Made by a program: the position numbers and the translations under genes. Of a stretch of 64,000 nt of DNA, positions 20,542 through 33,502 are shown in pieces. Origin of the DNA: Echria macrotheca (taxonomy: Eukaryota; Ascomycota; Sordariomycetes; Sordariales; Schizotheciaceae). Each line of letters opens with the position of its first letter. Position 1 is the stretch's first letter. The DNA is taken from positions 496,001 to 560,000 of the forward strand of contig MU839832.1 in assembly GCA_030411725.1 (NCBI GenBank), read 5' to 3'. A model generated the notes under the pieces. It saw nothing but the letters and a program-made list of their open reading frames with translations, was not told the DNA's origin and made no database searches.

Positions 20542-23500
20542 ATATATCTATGTCTTTTACGGGGATGGGTGTGTGTGTATGTGTGTGGTTTGGCGGGTGT
20601 TTTGGGAGTATAGATATGGTTTTTATTTTTATTTTAATTTTTTGGGGGGGGGAATATGGACTTGACTACCTTTTGGGTTTTGGGATGGTGGTCTTGGAAA
20701 TGAAGGGTAGACGTGATACGCTCAGCGTATGGGTATATACTAGTATATGTATTGTGCATGAGCAGATGAGGTGAGTGTGTGCATGACAACCTTCTAGAAC
20801 TCCACATGGCGACATATAGGTTGGTGGTGTATGCAAAGTTTGCGAAGATGGTACCATTCTCGGGAAAGGAGAGGAGGAGACAATAGACCAATCGGTGTTG
20901 ATCCTTTCTTTTTGTCCGGAAGGAGGGGCATACACCGCTCCCAAGAAGTGCGTGCTGCTCTCACCTCTCACCTTGCATGTTTGGTACGCTAAAATAACCT
21001 GGAAGTGTTGTTCATCAAGGTCAAGTCCGGATTTGGTTCACCGTTCCCCTGACCGCCTCCAGTTACCATGGCTCAGCTCCGCACGCTCCGTACCGTACCG
21101 TACCGTGCCGTGTTGTGCCGATGTCGCTCCGAGAGCTTCCAGCCCAGACTCAGGTCAGGGGTAAAAAGTTCGGAATTAGAATAGGGCCGGTTTATTCCCT
21201 TGGGATTTGATGCGGGTGTGCAGTAGTGTGCAGTAGTGGTTATGCAGTTTTTTATTCTGTTGGGTTTTGGATTTTGGGGAATCCGAGTCTTCCAGAAGGG
21301 AGGGTTTGGATTTTAAGGGGAAGGAAGGTTGGGTTGGAGAGTTGGGGGTATGACTGGAGGGTGAGTGGACGATTTGTTTGAGACATGTAGATATTATATG
21401 CGTGCTTCCTTCGATGACGTTTTCATTTTCTTAATAAAAAAATTAAATTCCGGGGCATTTCTGGGTATGTTGAAGAGTTCAGTAGGTAGTTTTTGATGCT
21501 CGTGTTCCAGCTGCAGAGAGAGGCTTCTGAGATTCTACCTGAAAGATGTTGACACGATTAACCAGGGGGATTGGCTGTAGGTGTGTACCTTGATAGCTTC
21601 GCCCTTTAGACATGTGTTCGGGATTCTGAAGGGGTAACTGTGCTTAGTCTATGGGTTTTGGGAAGGGTGTATGAGTCGTCCTCTGATGGTAAACCAGAAC
21701 CTCGTTGGCTTGTGTAATTCGGGTGCTTGGTGTGGAGTGAAACGAGACGGTAATAATGTATTGAATATATCTTTTAGGAGCTAGTCCGCCGTTCCTTCTT
21801 ATTGTCTCAAAAACGCTTCTCGAGGTACTAGGTATGTGGGACTTATTCGTGGCCGAGAGGAAACTTTTGCGTCGCAGCATGGACAATGTATGGAGACTTG
21901 ACTGCGAAGAAACTCATTCCGAGGCTGGGGTCTCAGTTGGCACGAGGTACATAACTCTGGCAAACGTTCCCCGCAAGGCCCAGAACGATATGGAGATGGC
22001 TTGGGGTTTTGCATTTAGAAAGAGATCATGTCCTTTTGTTACAGATGAGTCTTCGTACCACTCTACTACGACTGCCATCGATAAGCCATCGAAATGTGAT
22101 CACCATCCATAAGCCATAAGTTCATCACCACGGTATCTCCAGCTTGTTACCAGAACTTGACTTTGAGCCGTCGACTTCAGAGAAACCCAGCCCCGGTATC
22201 TGTTAGGCCAGGAAGGAGCACCCAGGCAGGATGGAAGGTGCGCTCAAGGACCACAGCACCTGTATTTAGCCAGCCATCAGGACTTATCCTCTCTTACACC
22301 AAAGCAAGCATCCTTACCTCCTCAGTCTTTCATATCTCTTGCCCGGTCAACGGGAAACTTCGTATTCTCCTTTCAGTCCGATCCTTCTTTCCTTTTTATA
22401 TGCACGACAAATTTCATCCTACAACCTCGCATTCTCCGAGTCTGACCCGGCAACAGATTGATGAAGACGGATTCTGACGCACACAGATACCCTTCTGATT
22501 CAGTACAAATTCCATGCCGGACACCCTCGATGCAGTCTTGGCCACATCCCGCGCAGATGGCCCTGGCCAATGGCACCCAGCCAAACCAACCTGTCGGGAT
22601 CACGATATACTAGGACCCCCAATCCCCGAGAGTGTGGCAGGTGGGACGTGATTTATGCGGCGCTTACATTGATTATTCACCCCCGGCTGTACGTACCTCC
22701 TCTAACCACTCATCTCGATGTCTCGTACTTTATGGCAGCCAGTGTCGGAATTCAGAAGGAAGGAAAAGGTGTGATGATTGTCAGCCGGACTGATTGACCC
22801 TTTGCTCTACAAACCGGGTACCCATCCACGATAGCCTGAGGAAACAACCCGACGAACAAAAGACACCAAAACCTACCTGGCGATTTTCATTAAGGCCCAA
22901 GAAAATCCACGGCCGAATCACCGGCCACGTTCCAATGCTTCCATGTCGGTAGTCAATCCTGGAAACTGCACAGCAGAGACAAGACAAGCAGCCAGAAACA
23001 CGCCACCCACCACCCTTCTCGGTCTCACACACCGACTTACACACACTCGGTCTCTCTTCCCACCAACCAGAGGACATCAAGGTTGTGCCATCAAGCCCGA
23101 CATTCTCATCCTTACCCCTCCATTCCCCGCCATTTTTGCACAGGCACATTTTACAGTAAGAGTAACGATACACAGCATATCCCATCATTTTCTTTGTCAT
23201 ATTCTAACCCGGTTCTAGGAAAAAGACATCTCGATCGAATTTTCCCCTTTTTGCCTCGCTACACAGTCATACGGATTTACGGAAAATCAAGAGAGAAAAT
23301 CCCGGCCACCACGCCCATGTCAAACAACAGAAAATCGTCGCACCAAAAACCTGCAAAGCCGCAAAGTCTGCAACGTGACAAGTTAGCTACACCGTACATT
23401 GCACAACCGCCGCCCTGCACACAGGTCCCGCCCGGCATCGGAGCAGCACCACTTTTCCTTGTCATCCCCTGTTTGTCTGTTCCTGTCCTTTCCATTCTGT

Positions 23501-24002
23501 ACCTCGTCTCTCGTGGCGTTTTTGCGTCATTCCAAAGACCCCCCTCTCCTTCTCTTTCGATCTCTTCCCCAAAACCCAAAGAAACAAAAACCAAACCAGA
23601 AAAATGATTACTCACAAGGCGGTCTGCCTCACCAACCCAACACGCACTCCCCCCCTTGCTTCCCACCCACCCAACCGCTCGGTGCGCCCGGTATAATCCG
23701 CACGCCGAGACCAGAAAAATGACTACCGCTGCAGGTCGTTATCCACTCAACCTTCTTCCACACACCGCATCGATGCAAAATCGAATCGAATCCCTGCTCT
23801 GGCGTGGTATCTAGCTGTGTGGTGTGTGTGGTATCCCAAAATCCGGCCCCCGGGATCTGGGTCCCGGCCGCGCTGTCGGTGTCACTCAGCAGCAGCGAGA
23901 CAACCACAAATGAACCCAACGCAGAACTTTCTCTCGCTCGCCGCCCTGTCAAAACTTTCTGAATCAGCACCAGCACCAGGACCTGTCAAACCTGCAGACA
24001 GA

Positions 24003-24045
24003 CACACTCACACACACGCACACACAGACAGATACACAGACACAT
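24003..24045 (+). repeat. CA-rich dinucleotide repeat
   Basis: Imperfect (CA)n with interspersed GACAGA units, inside the long gene-free region before the dioxygenase gene. Confidence 0.7.
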
Positions 24046-24597
24046 ACGCCCATTGGTTACACAAAGTCCGTCCACGGCCGCCGGCCTATTGCATGCCTTG
24101 CCTACCTCCCCGGGAACACGAACAAGCGTACGTACATACATACCGTCGGTGGTCCAACCTTCAGTTTTTGTCCACCGCCGAACCCATGCCGAGCCCGCCT
24201 TTTCTGTCTCTTTCCCTCTCTGCGTGCGTCGTGCTCGTGGTTTGCATCCCGACTCGACAAGAGCCCAGCCCCTGACCACCACCATCCACACACATACATG
24301 CACCGCTGCCTTATCATAATCCCAGCCAGCCTGCCTGCCTGTCCGTGCTTGACAACATGTCCTCATCCCTGTCGTATGTGTTTGTGCGACGTCCTCGATG
24401 GCAAGAGCGTCCGTCCCTCGATGGCTGTGGGTCGTACGCTGGCAACAGACCGACCGACACCTCATATAGAAAAGGCCCTGCGACCTCCCAGAGTTTGCTT
24501 GACCGACTCTTTTTCTCTCTCCATAGATAAATTTCCATCAACTGCCCGCCTGTCTCACCATCGAGCCTTGACATGCTTCTTGTCTCCATCATTACCC

Positions 24598-24617
24598 CTG
24601 ACTGACTGACTGACTGC
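24598..24617 (+). repeat. (CTGA)n tetranucleotide microsatellite
   Basis: About five perfect CTGA units, ~120 bp upstream of the dioxygenase start codon, within its probable 5' leader. Confidence 0.8.
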
Positions 24618-24734
24618 TCTCCCCGCCTTCTTCCACTTTGAATCATTCTCTTTGTCCCTCGTCCCCCTCTTGTCAGCCCTGACTGCTCTCCCCCACCCCT
24701 CCCATCACTGGCCTTGTAGAAAATCAACACAAAA

Positions 24735-25770
24735 ATGGGTCAAACACAAACCCACATGTCGTCCTCCGACTCGGCCGTCGACGTCAGGTCCCTCGCCGGC
24801 TCCGACCACCACAAGTACGACCTCACGCTGACCGACAAGGTCATCGCCGCCACCGGTCCCAACGCCCACCCACGCCTGGCCGAGATCATGCCGAGCCTAG
24901 TGCGCCACCTCCACGACTTTGCGCGCGAGGTCAACCTGACAGTCGACGAATGGACCAACGCCATCGAACTTGTACCTCTTCCCCCCCATCTCTCTCCACC
25001 TAACCCTACTAACGCCATCCCCCAAGATAAACGAATGCGGCCGCATGTCCACAGACCGCCGCAACGAAACCCAACTCCTCTGCGACATCCTAGGCCTAGA
25101 AACCCTCGTTGACGAAATCACCGCCAACCTTTTGTCATCCACCTCTTCCTCTTCTTCATCATCCCCCACCCCCTCCGCAATCCTAGGCCCCTTCTACCGA
25201 AGCAACGCCCCCCTCCTCCCCAACGGCACCTCCATCGTCCGCAACCTCACCCCTTCTTGTCCATGGTACGAAACCGCCCAGTCCGACGCAGCCCACATCA
25301 GCGGGAAAGTCCTCTCCTCTTCCACCTCCCTCCCCATCCCCAACGCCATCGTCGACGTCTGGCACACGGCCCCCAACGGCCTCTACGAGCAGCAAGACCC
25401 GTCCCAGCCGGAGATGAACCTGCGCGGCCGCTTCACGACCGACGCCGCCGGCCGTTTTTCGTTCTACTGCCTCCGCCCCGTCGCCTACCCGATCCCCGAC
25501 GACGGGCCCGCGGGCAAATTCCTCGCGCTGCTCGATCGCCACCCCTATAGGCCGGGCCACATCCACTTCATCGTGTCGGCTCCGGAGCACAGGACGCTGA
25601 CCACCCAGATCTTCGACCAGAGGGACGAGTACATCGCGCGCGACTCGGTCTTCGCCGTCAAGGACGAGCTGGTCGTCCGGTTCGTGCCCCGGGAGGGTGA
25701 TCCCATGGGCAGGTGGTCGCTCGAGTATGATTTTGTCTTGGACCCGGTGGCGCGGACCGTGGTGGCTTAG
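24735..25770 (+). CDS. Intradiol ring-cleavage dioxygenase (hydroxyquinol/catechol 1,2-dioxygenase-like)
   Basis: Exons are 24735-24971 and 25027-25770 (intron 55 nt), 326 residues. The enzyme opens catecholic rings between the hydroxyls using non-heme Fe(III), feeding the beta-ketoadipate route. The N-terminal ~110 residues form the helical dimerisation domain (LVRHLHDFAREVNLTVDEW). The catalytic domain opens with AILGPFYR. The four iron ligands are visible as Tyr199 (NGLYEQQD), Tyr233 (VAYPIP), His257 and His259 (RPGHIHF). The Tyr-Tyr spacing of 34 is closer to hydroxyquinol dioxygenases (33) than to catechol dioxygenases (36); substrate assignment remains inference. A poly-Ser run sits at the linker (about 117-125). 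No signal peptide, so cytosolic. It faces the convergent Zn2Cys6 regulator gene. Confidence 0.92.
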
Positions 25771-26533
25771 GAAACGACTCGTTCGTTTTTTTTTCGAGGA
25801 TAGGAAATGAGGTAGATATCTGGATGGCCGAGTTTCGATGCCAAAACAGCATCATCACCCGTCACCCTGACAGCAGCAGGATGGAGGAGGGTTGGTTATG
25901 GGGGGTAGTAGTAGAAAGAGGAAGAACTGTATACACTTGGGGGAAACAGAACTATAGATATAATAGCGAACCCAGCAGAAGGACTGAGCCTGACCGTTAA
26001 AGGTTGAGGCATCGCGCCGGGCGACCGATAAAAATAGATGATGACTACTTTCGCTCTTTTTTCCCGAACTCGCTCGTACGTATATAAATTTTTGGGGGCG
26101 TGGGGATTCCCTCGACGCGATGATGACAACAATATCTGAGAGACGCAAGCGGTAGCACACAACACACACAACAACACTCCCACACGCACACGCGAGACAA
26201 ACCCCGAAAAAAAAAAAAAAAACCTTAACTCTTACCGCATTGCCCCGAGCCCGAACCAGAACCCATTTCCGTAGATTACCCAACTGCTTGTCCCCCCCTT
26301 CCCCCCTCCCCCTCCCCCTTGCAGTTTTCCAGATGCTGACCCAACCCCTATCCCCTATGCCCGTAAATGTGTACCGCACTCCAACCCATATGCAAAAATC
26401 GAACAAGAAATAGTCTCACACTCATCGCACTGTCCTGTCCTATCCGCAATCGTCCTGCTCTAAAGCAGCAGGAACCCCTGTCCTGTTGTTTGATATAATA
26501 TGTCTGTCCGAACTCGGCGTACGCGTGACCCCT
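25771..26533. other. Convergent intergenic region between dioxygenase and Zn2Cys6 regulator
   Basis: Holds the 3' trailers of both genes. An A16 homopolymer is at 26207-26222, and a C-rich tract with CCCCTCCCCC units runs from about 26294 to 26320. Neither strand has a plausible coding frame. Confidence 0.5.
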
Positions 26534-29500
26534 TCATCCGAAATTCGTCGAATGGTAAAGTGGTATCGTCCCGCTTATGACCGCCGCCGGCGATATCCTC
26601 GGTTCGGGCGGCATCGGGAATCCGCCGTAGGTATCTGCATGAGGCGTCGGGGCCACCGGCGAGAACTGAGGCGCGATCGGAGACACGACCGCCGGCATCG
26701 TGGATACCGGCACGACATGGTTGATCCAGTTATTCCAGAGGCCGTCGAAATCAAATTCGATATCCTCGTTCATCGGGTCGCCCTGGTCCACGAGTGACTG
26801 GGTCGAGGCGTTCGGCGGCCGAGCCATCGGCTCCATCGGGGGTTGGAGGGTAGGGCCGATGGTGTGCATGGGCGATAGTCCATTCATACGCGTGTCTGCT
26901 GCCGACAACGGGGGATGGATGAGGATCTCGGAAAGCGATGGCAACGGTACGGCCGGCCCGGGAAGAGAAGTCTGGTGTATTACGTTGAGTACTCGCTGTC
27001 CATCAGGGTCTCCAGTGCCCGATAGGCTGACCAGGGAGCCGCTAGGCTCGTGGGAGAGGTGGGGACTTGCCGTCTGGCTGTACAAGCCGCTCAGATCTCC
27101 GGCCAGCAAGGGCGCGTCGTACGTGTTGTCCTTGGTCCATTTGGCTACAACCTTGGCAAACTTCTCCATAATCTCGAGGACTCGACTCGCTTGGGGGTCA
27201 GTTTCGGCACAAAACTTCATAATGGCGATTGCATCCGTCGCCGTTTGTGCGTACGCTTCGGTTCGATACAGCGACGCAAACTGGTTCATAAACACCACCA
27301 GGCTCGCGGCGAAGAGGAAGTAACTTTCCAGTCAGCAGACCGTAGACTTGCCGTGTTAGATACTCACATGATAAACGGGTTCCTTCGTGGCAGATATCCG
27401 GCCTCCCTAGCTCTTTGCAGCAGATGAATTGTCTGATATGAAGCAATCACACAGGCTTCCGAATACCTCCCCATCGGGGACTCGTACATTGTCGCCGAAG
27501 ACTTGCTGATGCCGGACCGCTGCTCCTCGAGCTTCCAGTTATGCATGACAAAGATCTGTCGAGTTAGAAGTATTAACGAGTGCAGCGAGAGGAGGTCCAT
27601 ATGAAGGTTGGCAATGCCCGCCGCAGGGTGCGTCGGACCCTCTTTCGACTGTCGCCTCTGCAGCGTCATGTGTGGACCCTGGCCACCCTCGTTGGACAGG
27701 TCTACAATTTGTTGGACGGTCGGCGTCGATATCTTTCGTGTTGAGAAGACCTTGAGCGTCACACCAATCACATGACAGGATCGGACGCACGAGTTTAGAC
27801 TCTTTGCGTGGACGAACGCCAGGCTGGGTTCTCCGGGGGCGGCGGGGCTGTTGACATCGTCGTCCGGCATGATCTTGCAAGAGCAGTCGTCTTCGGATAT
27901 GGCAGTCGGCCTACCCAACGAGGCCGCAAGAAAGCGGTCCAGGATGAACAGCGTCTTCCACAAGTTCCTCCGCACTGTCATCTGCACTTGTGTGAAGATG
28001 AAGTCGTTCATAGTTTCCTCCCGATGCAGACCCAAGGCGTAGGCCGAACGCACCGCCATTCCTATCCCATGTTAGCAATGTAGAAGGCCAAGTAAATGCC
28101 ATCTTACCTAGGTATGCATATGCCCGGTTTCGCTTCGACACGGCGAGCATATACACCGTCATCAACGCCAAGGCCTGTACGGACCAAAAGTCGGCATCCT
28201 CGAAGCCGCTATCCGTATCGCACATGGACTTGGCACTCCGGAAAAAGAGCTCGGCCCTGTCCGTCTTGGCCGACAGCAACTTGTGAATAATAAGTTCTTG
28301 CTTGCTGCCGGGCTGAGGCGCTGCCAGGAGGAGTCCTAGCGCTAGGACAAGGAAGAGGAGGCACAGGAAATCGTGGTTGGCGGACAACGGATCTCTGTAG
28401 ACCGACTCGACCTCAGACAGGAACAGTTTCTGGTCGAATACCTCAATGATCCCACAGGTCTACCCATCGTCAGTAAGTTGCTTTCTACCAAGAACAGAAA
28501 ACCGACATTGACAAAGTAGGATTCTATAAGCACGTCGGCAGTTTGCTTATCAGGCAGGAAGCTAGGCAGCTTTGTGTTCTCGGGAAAATCAACGAGATTT
28601 TCCAAGATACGATGCCTTTTCGGATCATTGATGAACGGCGAGCCCATGTCCGTTCCGGCCGTGTTCTCCACAATGATCCGGATCAACTGAAGGATGGACA
28701 GAGTAGATGAATCCCCGATATAGACTGGCACAGCTATTAGACTTGTTCATCATGCAGACCCGAAATACCTACGAAGTCTCCCGGTCTGATCCTGTAACAT
28801 CCTCGTCTCGGTGTAAAGCGTAGCCTCTTCAGCCTGCCCATTCGTGTGACCGCGGTCCGTCTGGACAGTACGGTCACTGACTGAACCTCTCCTCGCATGG
28901 TCATGACCAGAGGAGGTAGGAGGGTGCCCAGTTGATGTGGACACAGAAGAAGCCCCTTTTCTCGGCTGGCCAATAGGCACTTCATCCCATATGTGCTTTG
29001 CATCATGGGCAGGGCGTTGAGTGGGAGACGTGGTGGAAGCGTCCAAGGCCGCGGGCAAGGACTGCGGAGACATGTCGATGTGACGCCGTTTGGTCGGTGA
29101 TCCCGCCGACTCGCCCACTCCATGTTCAGCCGAACCACCGGTCGTGTAGGAGCAGGTCAGCTTCCTCCGGATGCACGTATGGCAAGGATTCAAGCCGTTG
29201 CACTGAAATCGATCAGCATACGCGGAACGTAATTAACCCAGATTCATCGCGAGGGCCGAGGGGCGAACGGCTATGAGGCCGGGACCAGACAACACAGCGG
29301 ATGGATGACGCATCGGATGGGAGTCGTGGCCATCCGCCCTCCGCAGGAAGGGATCCAGAGTTGTCGTTGTTGCAACGCAGACGAAAAAAAAGTCCCCGAC
29401 ATACAACTCGGAATATTCGGTAGATAATATGCCGCGCTCTTCACATGGGATGGGGACAGGATCAACACACACTTGTGACACGCTCAGGGCGATTTGACTC

Positions 29501-29860
29501 TCCTAACACCTTGTGCTCTGTAACGAGCGGGCGCAGCACCCGGTTCCTCTGCCTGTAGCGGACATGGTGCTTGCTGGGGCGACGTGCACCGGCTTGCAGA
29601 ACTGGAGTCCCGAGTGTGGACGAAAACAGAGCATCTGCGGGGTGGTGGTGGTGGCCGAGACATTGAGGGGTTTAGGATGAAGATCACAGACAGCGTCGGG
29701 CGTCGTTTCCCGTTGATGAAGTGTCGAGAGAGAGAAGGGAGAAAGACAGGAATGCTGACAGAAAACCATGAGGGCTAACCTTTTGCTTCCGGCGCTTGCA
29801 AGAGTCGCAGGCCTGGGCAGTGCGCTGGCGCTTGTCGTCTGGCACTCTGGGGCGCGTCAT
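26534..29860 (-). CDS. Zn2Cys6 fungal-specific transcription factor
   Basis: Six exons: complement(29780-29860), (28773-29202), (28507-28724), (28108-28459), (27368-28061) and (26534-27323), 854 residues. The zinc cluster has all six cysteines in C-X2-C-X6-C-X5-C-X2-C-X6-C spacing (18, 21, 28, 34, 37, 44). The middle carries the fungal-specific regulatory domain, with YIGDSSTLSILQLIR, ESYFVNTCGIIEVFD, WSVQALALMTVYML and GMAVRSAYALGLHREE. The start chosen is the ATG at 29860, just before RQRTAQACDSCKRRKQK; the frame upstream has no ATG. The first intron (29203-29779, 577 nt) splits the zinc cluster before its third Cys and is over ten times longer than the other four (44-48 nt). The C-terminal ~200 residues are Pro/Ser-rich and probably activating. 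Target genes are unknown; the convergent dioxygenase is a candidate. Confidence 0.9.
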
Positions 29861-32800
29861 GTTGGGAGAGGGGCCGAGGGGGACGCGAGCAGGCGCCCCG
29901 CCATCGGGTAGCAAACTGGTCCTGGCACGGACGACAGCAGGACCTCCAGCGGCGGCCAGAGGGCCCCCTAAGTGCAACGACACCGCAGGCTGTCAGCGGA
30001 CCCAAGAGGGCCTGTCTCTGTCTCTGCCGGCTACGAGGTCGGAAGCGATGGCGCCGGGGCCTGGGCCTGGGCGCGGAGCGGATGATGCACGCACGCCAGC
30101 GCTGGCGGCAGCAGGGCCGGGAATAGGGAGGTGGGATGTCGGAAGAAGAACGTCTCGGTGGTCAACCCGGGGCTCGGCAGTGGTTGCTGTCGCTAGCGCC
30201 GCAGCGGCAAGCTCGTGACACGATCCGACGTGCCGTGCTTCGTCTCGGGATCGAGGCCCAGTGTGAGCCTGTTGCTTCGGGGCGGAAGTGGGTGGTGTTG
30301 CTTGGGGGAGGGCGGGGGGAGGGGAAGGGGGCGAGACAGCGCTATCAAGGTTGTGCCGACGGCATCACCACCGGCTGGCAGCGCGCGGTTGGGCTATGCT
30401 ATGCTATGCAGACACGGCGGTGCAAACCACACAGCCAGGCCCGGGCTCGCGCGAGGAAAGCTGTCGAGAGAGAGGGAGAAGCGGACCATGAGGATGGGGG
30501 AGGACGCGGTCGTCGGATATGGGGCCTTGGGCCTTGAGGGGAGCGCGGGAAGAGCCTCTAATACCCCTGCCCGGGCTCGCTCTGGATGCTGGCGCGCATC
30601 AGACTATCAATCGCAGCAAGCGGTTTGTTGCCTCTTGTTGGGCGCAAATCTACCCAAGATCTCTCCGCACAGGCCCGGTAGGCAGTGACGGACACAGCGA
30701 CAACCCCCAGGCGCCGCCAGCACGTGGCGCTCAAGTACTCACATAACGCCGCCGACCAGGACGCGGCCACCAGGGCCTGCCACGGTGCCATCGGCAGCCG
30801 CGTCTGGCAGCCCGGCCAAAAGAAGATTGCTGCAGCATCGAGTGTGGGATGGCCCAGCCCAACGCAACTCGGCCGATGCGTGATGGCAGCAAGTCATTCC
30901 ATTCCCCGCTCGCCGGCTCGCATGCCGTCCATGCTTGCTTCTGCCAGCCGCGCCGTGTGATTGACCCGGGGGCCGAACCGCTCGCCTGCGCTGGCAACCT
31001 TGGGTGCGACGTGCTCTTGGGCTGGGCCGTGGCGTCCACATCTTGGAGCGATGGAGGGGAGAGGATGTGCGCGCCTGTGTGCGAGAGCTCGCCACACGTC
31101 GGCCATCGTCAAGCCGGACCACGAAGCGCGCCACCACAGGTACCAAGCCAGCAATCCATCGGGTTCGGGCTCTACGCGGGCCTGGGGTTGTCGTGCATGG
31201 CGAAGGTTTTGTTCGTGCAGCTCGTTGCAGCCTGTACTGCGTGATACATCGCCTGAATGCACCCCGTCACTAGGTGGGCGCGCAGTCGTTCGCTTATAGC
31301 CTACCGCGTAAGCCGCATCGAGGATCAAGGGATTTATGTACTATCGGCGCGGTTCGAAGGGACGCTGCGATACGAATCGGGGGCTGGCGAAGACGACTTG
31401 CCAAGACGACGTGGGATGGAGGGGTCCACGGGTCCATCGTCGACGAGGGCTTGGAGGGGTCGAGCGGAGATGGCGCGCGGGGGGAGATCGATTCCACACG
31501 GCCAAAGCTTGACCGTCATCCGCCCAGGCGCTGCCAACCGCCGGCAAAGTGCACTTCAGCGGGCTGGCCGTCGGATAGTGCACCTAGCCTTAGGCCACAG
31601 TGTCGCTCCTGCCCTGAGGACTGTCGACGACGGCCCAACTGCGACACGGAACAGAACAGCAAACCGCTCCTGCCCGCTCCAAACGGCATTCGCATTTTTC
31701 TTGATTTTCATAAATGAAGTGGCTCCATCTTTTTTCCCCTCAGCTCGTGATGCAGGCCCGAAACCCGTTCTCGGCACCTTTTTCTGCGTGCGGCATATCT
31801 TCCCCACCCCAAGCTGTGCGGTGCTGTGCTGCCCTCGATCTGAGACCCTCCGACTCCCCGAGACGGGCTCCTCGACCGGACGTCCAGCAGTCGGCCATTG
31901 GCAAATAGGCCTTCAGGAAGGGTCTCCGACAGCGGCCACCTCTCAGATCAGGGTTGGTGACACCAGCCACTGGCAGGCCTCGCAAGGCCACCCCCGGATG
32001 AGCAGATGACTGAAGAGTGGGAAATGCCGGCAGGGACTGGCCGGCGTGAGTGGACGACGGGAAGGCTACGACGATGCGATGCGGAGAGGGAATGCGGAGG
32101 TGTGGAGAAGGAGCCTCGGCCTCGATGGACACCAAAGCAGCGCCACGCCCGAGACACTAGGCTGTTGTTGGTCTTCCCGTGCCAACGTCTGCCGCCGCCC
32201 GCAGCCCGGCATCCCTGGCCGCCTATCCCGGCCTCAGAGAGCGCCTCTGACAGGCTGGCCGTCCGAGCTGTCTGGAAACTGTGAGGACCTCGCAGCAACT
32301 TAAGTGGACTGTTTCGATCTTCCCCCGCCTTTCGTTGACGTCTGCATCACTGCATGGATCTGCCGCCCCCCGCGGAACTTCAACTCAATCAACCCCCAAC
32401 TCCAAGATGGCGGCTACTGCCTCCTCCGAAATCTCCAAGCCGGCAGGGGTGAGGATGTTATCCCCAAATCCCGCTCGACTCGCACGTACATGTCTCCGTG
32501 GCCGCGCCGGCCCCACATGGTGATGGGGGACGGAGATTCGTCGGCAGGCGTCCAGAGTGCAGCTCTCCCCGCATGTTCGCGATGTGATCAAGTTCGTGTA
32601 ACCGGCGGCTCCAATGGATATCCGCGAGGCCGATGCTAGCTGGTCCAGTCTCGCCAATCCTTTGCTTCGGCGCAGGGATCATCCAGCTGCTGTTGCCGAG
32701 CCGCTCGCCCGCGTGATCACGCTCCCGGTGTTGTTGATATTCAACGCGATGGCTCCGCGAAACAACCTCGTACTCGTCTCAGCGGAGCCGCCAGCCGCCA

Positions 32801-33502
32801 GGTACCGACTTCCACTTCGGCGGGCCGGGCCATTCCCCCACACTGAGACTTGCTTTTCTCTGGCAATATCGGGGCACGTGGTACTGTCTAAGACGCCTCC
32901 GGCGCCTTGTCAGCCTCGCCAGTCCCGGACCCGGCTCGCCATGTATTCGGAAGCACGGGTATGCCGTCGCTAACCCCCATCATCGACTCCAATCACATTC
33001 CCAGAGATGCTATTCCCCGCTCCCCCCTGGGCTAGCTTGTCCCGAACGAGGGGCGAAGATCCTCGGAATGGCAGCGAGAGACGGCAATTTGACGGGTGTG
33101 GATTGGGCCGCATCCCCAGACGACTTCCCAATGCGGAAATCTGATGCCTCGACATGATGGTCATTGCCAGTCGATTTCCTGACTGTCCCCCATCTTGCTC
33201 CACTGCTCGACGGAGATTCGTGAATGACGCGCAGGACGAAACCATTCACCTGACCGTTGGACCCCGGATCACTGGCTCCGCATCTCATGGAAACTGCCGG
33301 GCGTGTGCGTGCAAGTGACATGATATCATTGGCAATCCGTCTGGTAGTTGGCGGCAACATGGTGGATGGCGGACGATTTCATCCCATCTCGTCCTCGAGG
33401 CAATCGTCAACAAGTATAAAGGACTTCCCAATTTTCTTCCCAGAGCTCAATTGAACTCTCACCAATTCCACCACTCTCAATCAGCCAGAAAACGACTTCA
33501 TC
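29861..33502. promoter_or_regulatory. 3.6-kb gene-free GC-rich region between regulator and CaiB/BaiF gene
   Basis: No gene can be supported. Open frames up to 250 codons (for example 31257-32009, plus) have no domain and look like chance frames in GC-rich DNA. A short TATGC repeat lies near 30393-30410. The region lies between two divergent genes, so it probably holds regulatory DNA for the Zn2Cys6 gene (left) and the CoA-transferase gene (right). I saw no transposon structure or AT-rich RIP relic. Confidence 0.4.
33415..33422 (+). promoter_or_regulatory. TATA box of the CaiB/BaiF gene
   Basis: TATAAAGG lies 88 bp before the start codon at 33503 and is followed by a C/T-rich, CAAT-containing leader, a normal spacing for a fungal TATA promoter. 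Confidence 0.6.

Larger units (their letters stand above)
20542..24734. promoter_or_regulatory. 4.2-kb gene-free region upstream of the dioxygenase gene
   Basis: No convincing gene was found on either strand; open frames are short and lack domains. Just after OPT is a G/T-rich trailer. At about 21090-21117 there is a TACCG/TGCCG tandem repeat. The right half (about 22900-24734) is C-rich, with CA-dinucleotide clusters at 24003-24045 and a (CTGA)n microsatellite at 24598-24617, followed by a C/T-rich stretch running into the dioxygenase ATG. The pyrimidine-rich asymmetry suggests a long promoter and leader. A non-coding transcript is possible but unsupported. Confidence 0.4.

Noticed and set aside
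23083..23607. 174-codon frame upstream of the dioxygenase gene
   Set aside because: Its His/Ser/Pro-rich translation follows from the C-rich leader; no domain, and a competing frame overlaps it.
29861..29983. Extension of the Zn2Cys6 protein upstream of 29860
   Set aside because: The frame is open, but its apparent start at 29983 is GTG; the ATG at 29860 lies just before the zinc cluster and fits this protein type.
31257..32009. 250-codon plus-strand frame in the GC-rich region before the CoA-transferase gene
   Set aside because: Arg-rich random composition, overlapping frames on both strands, no domain and no plausible promoter.
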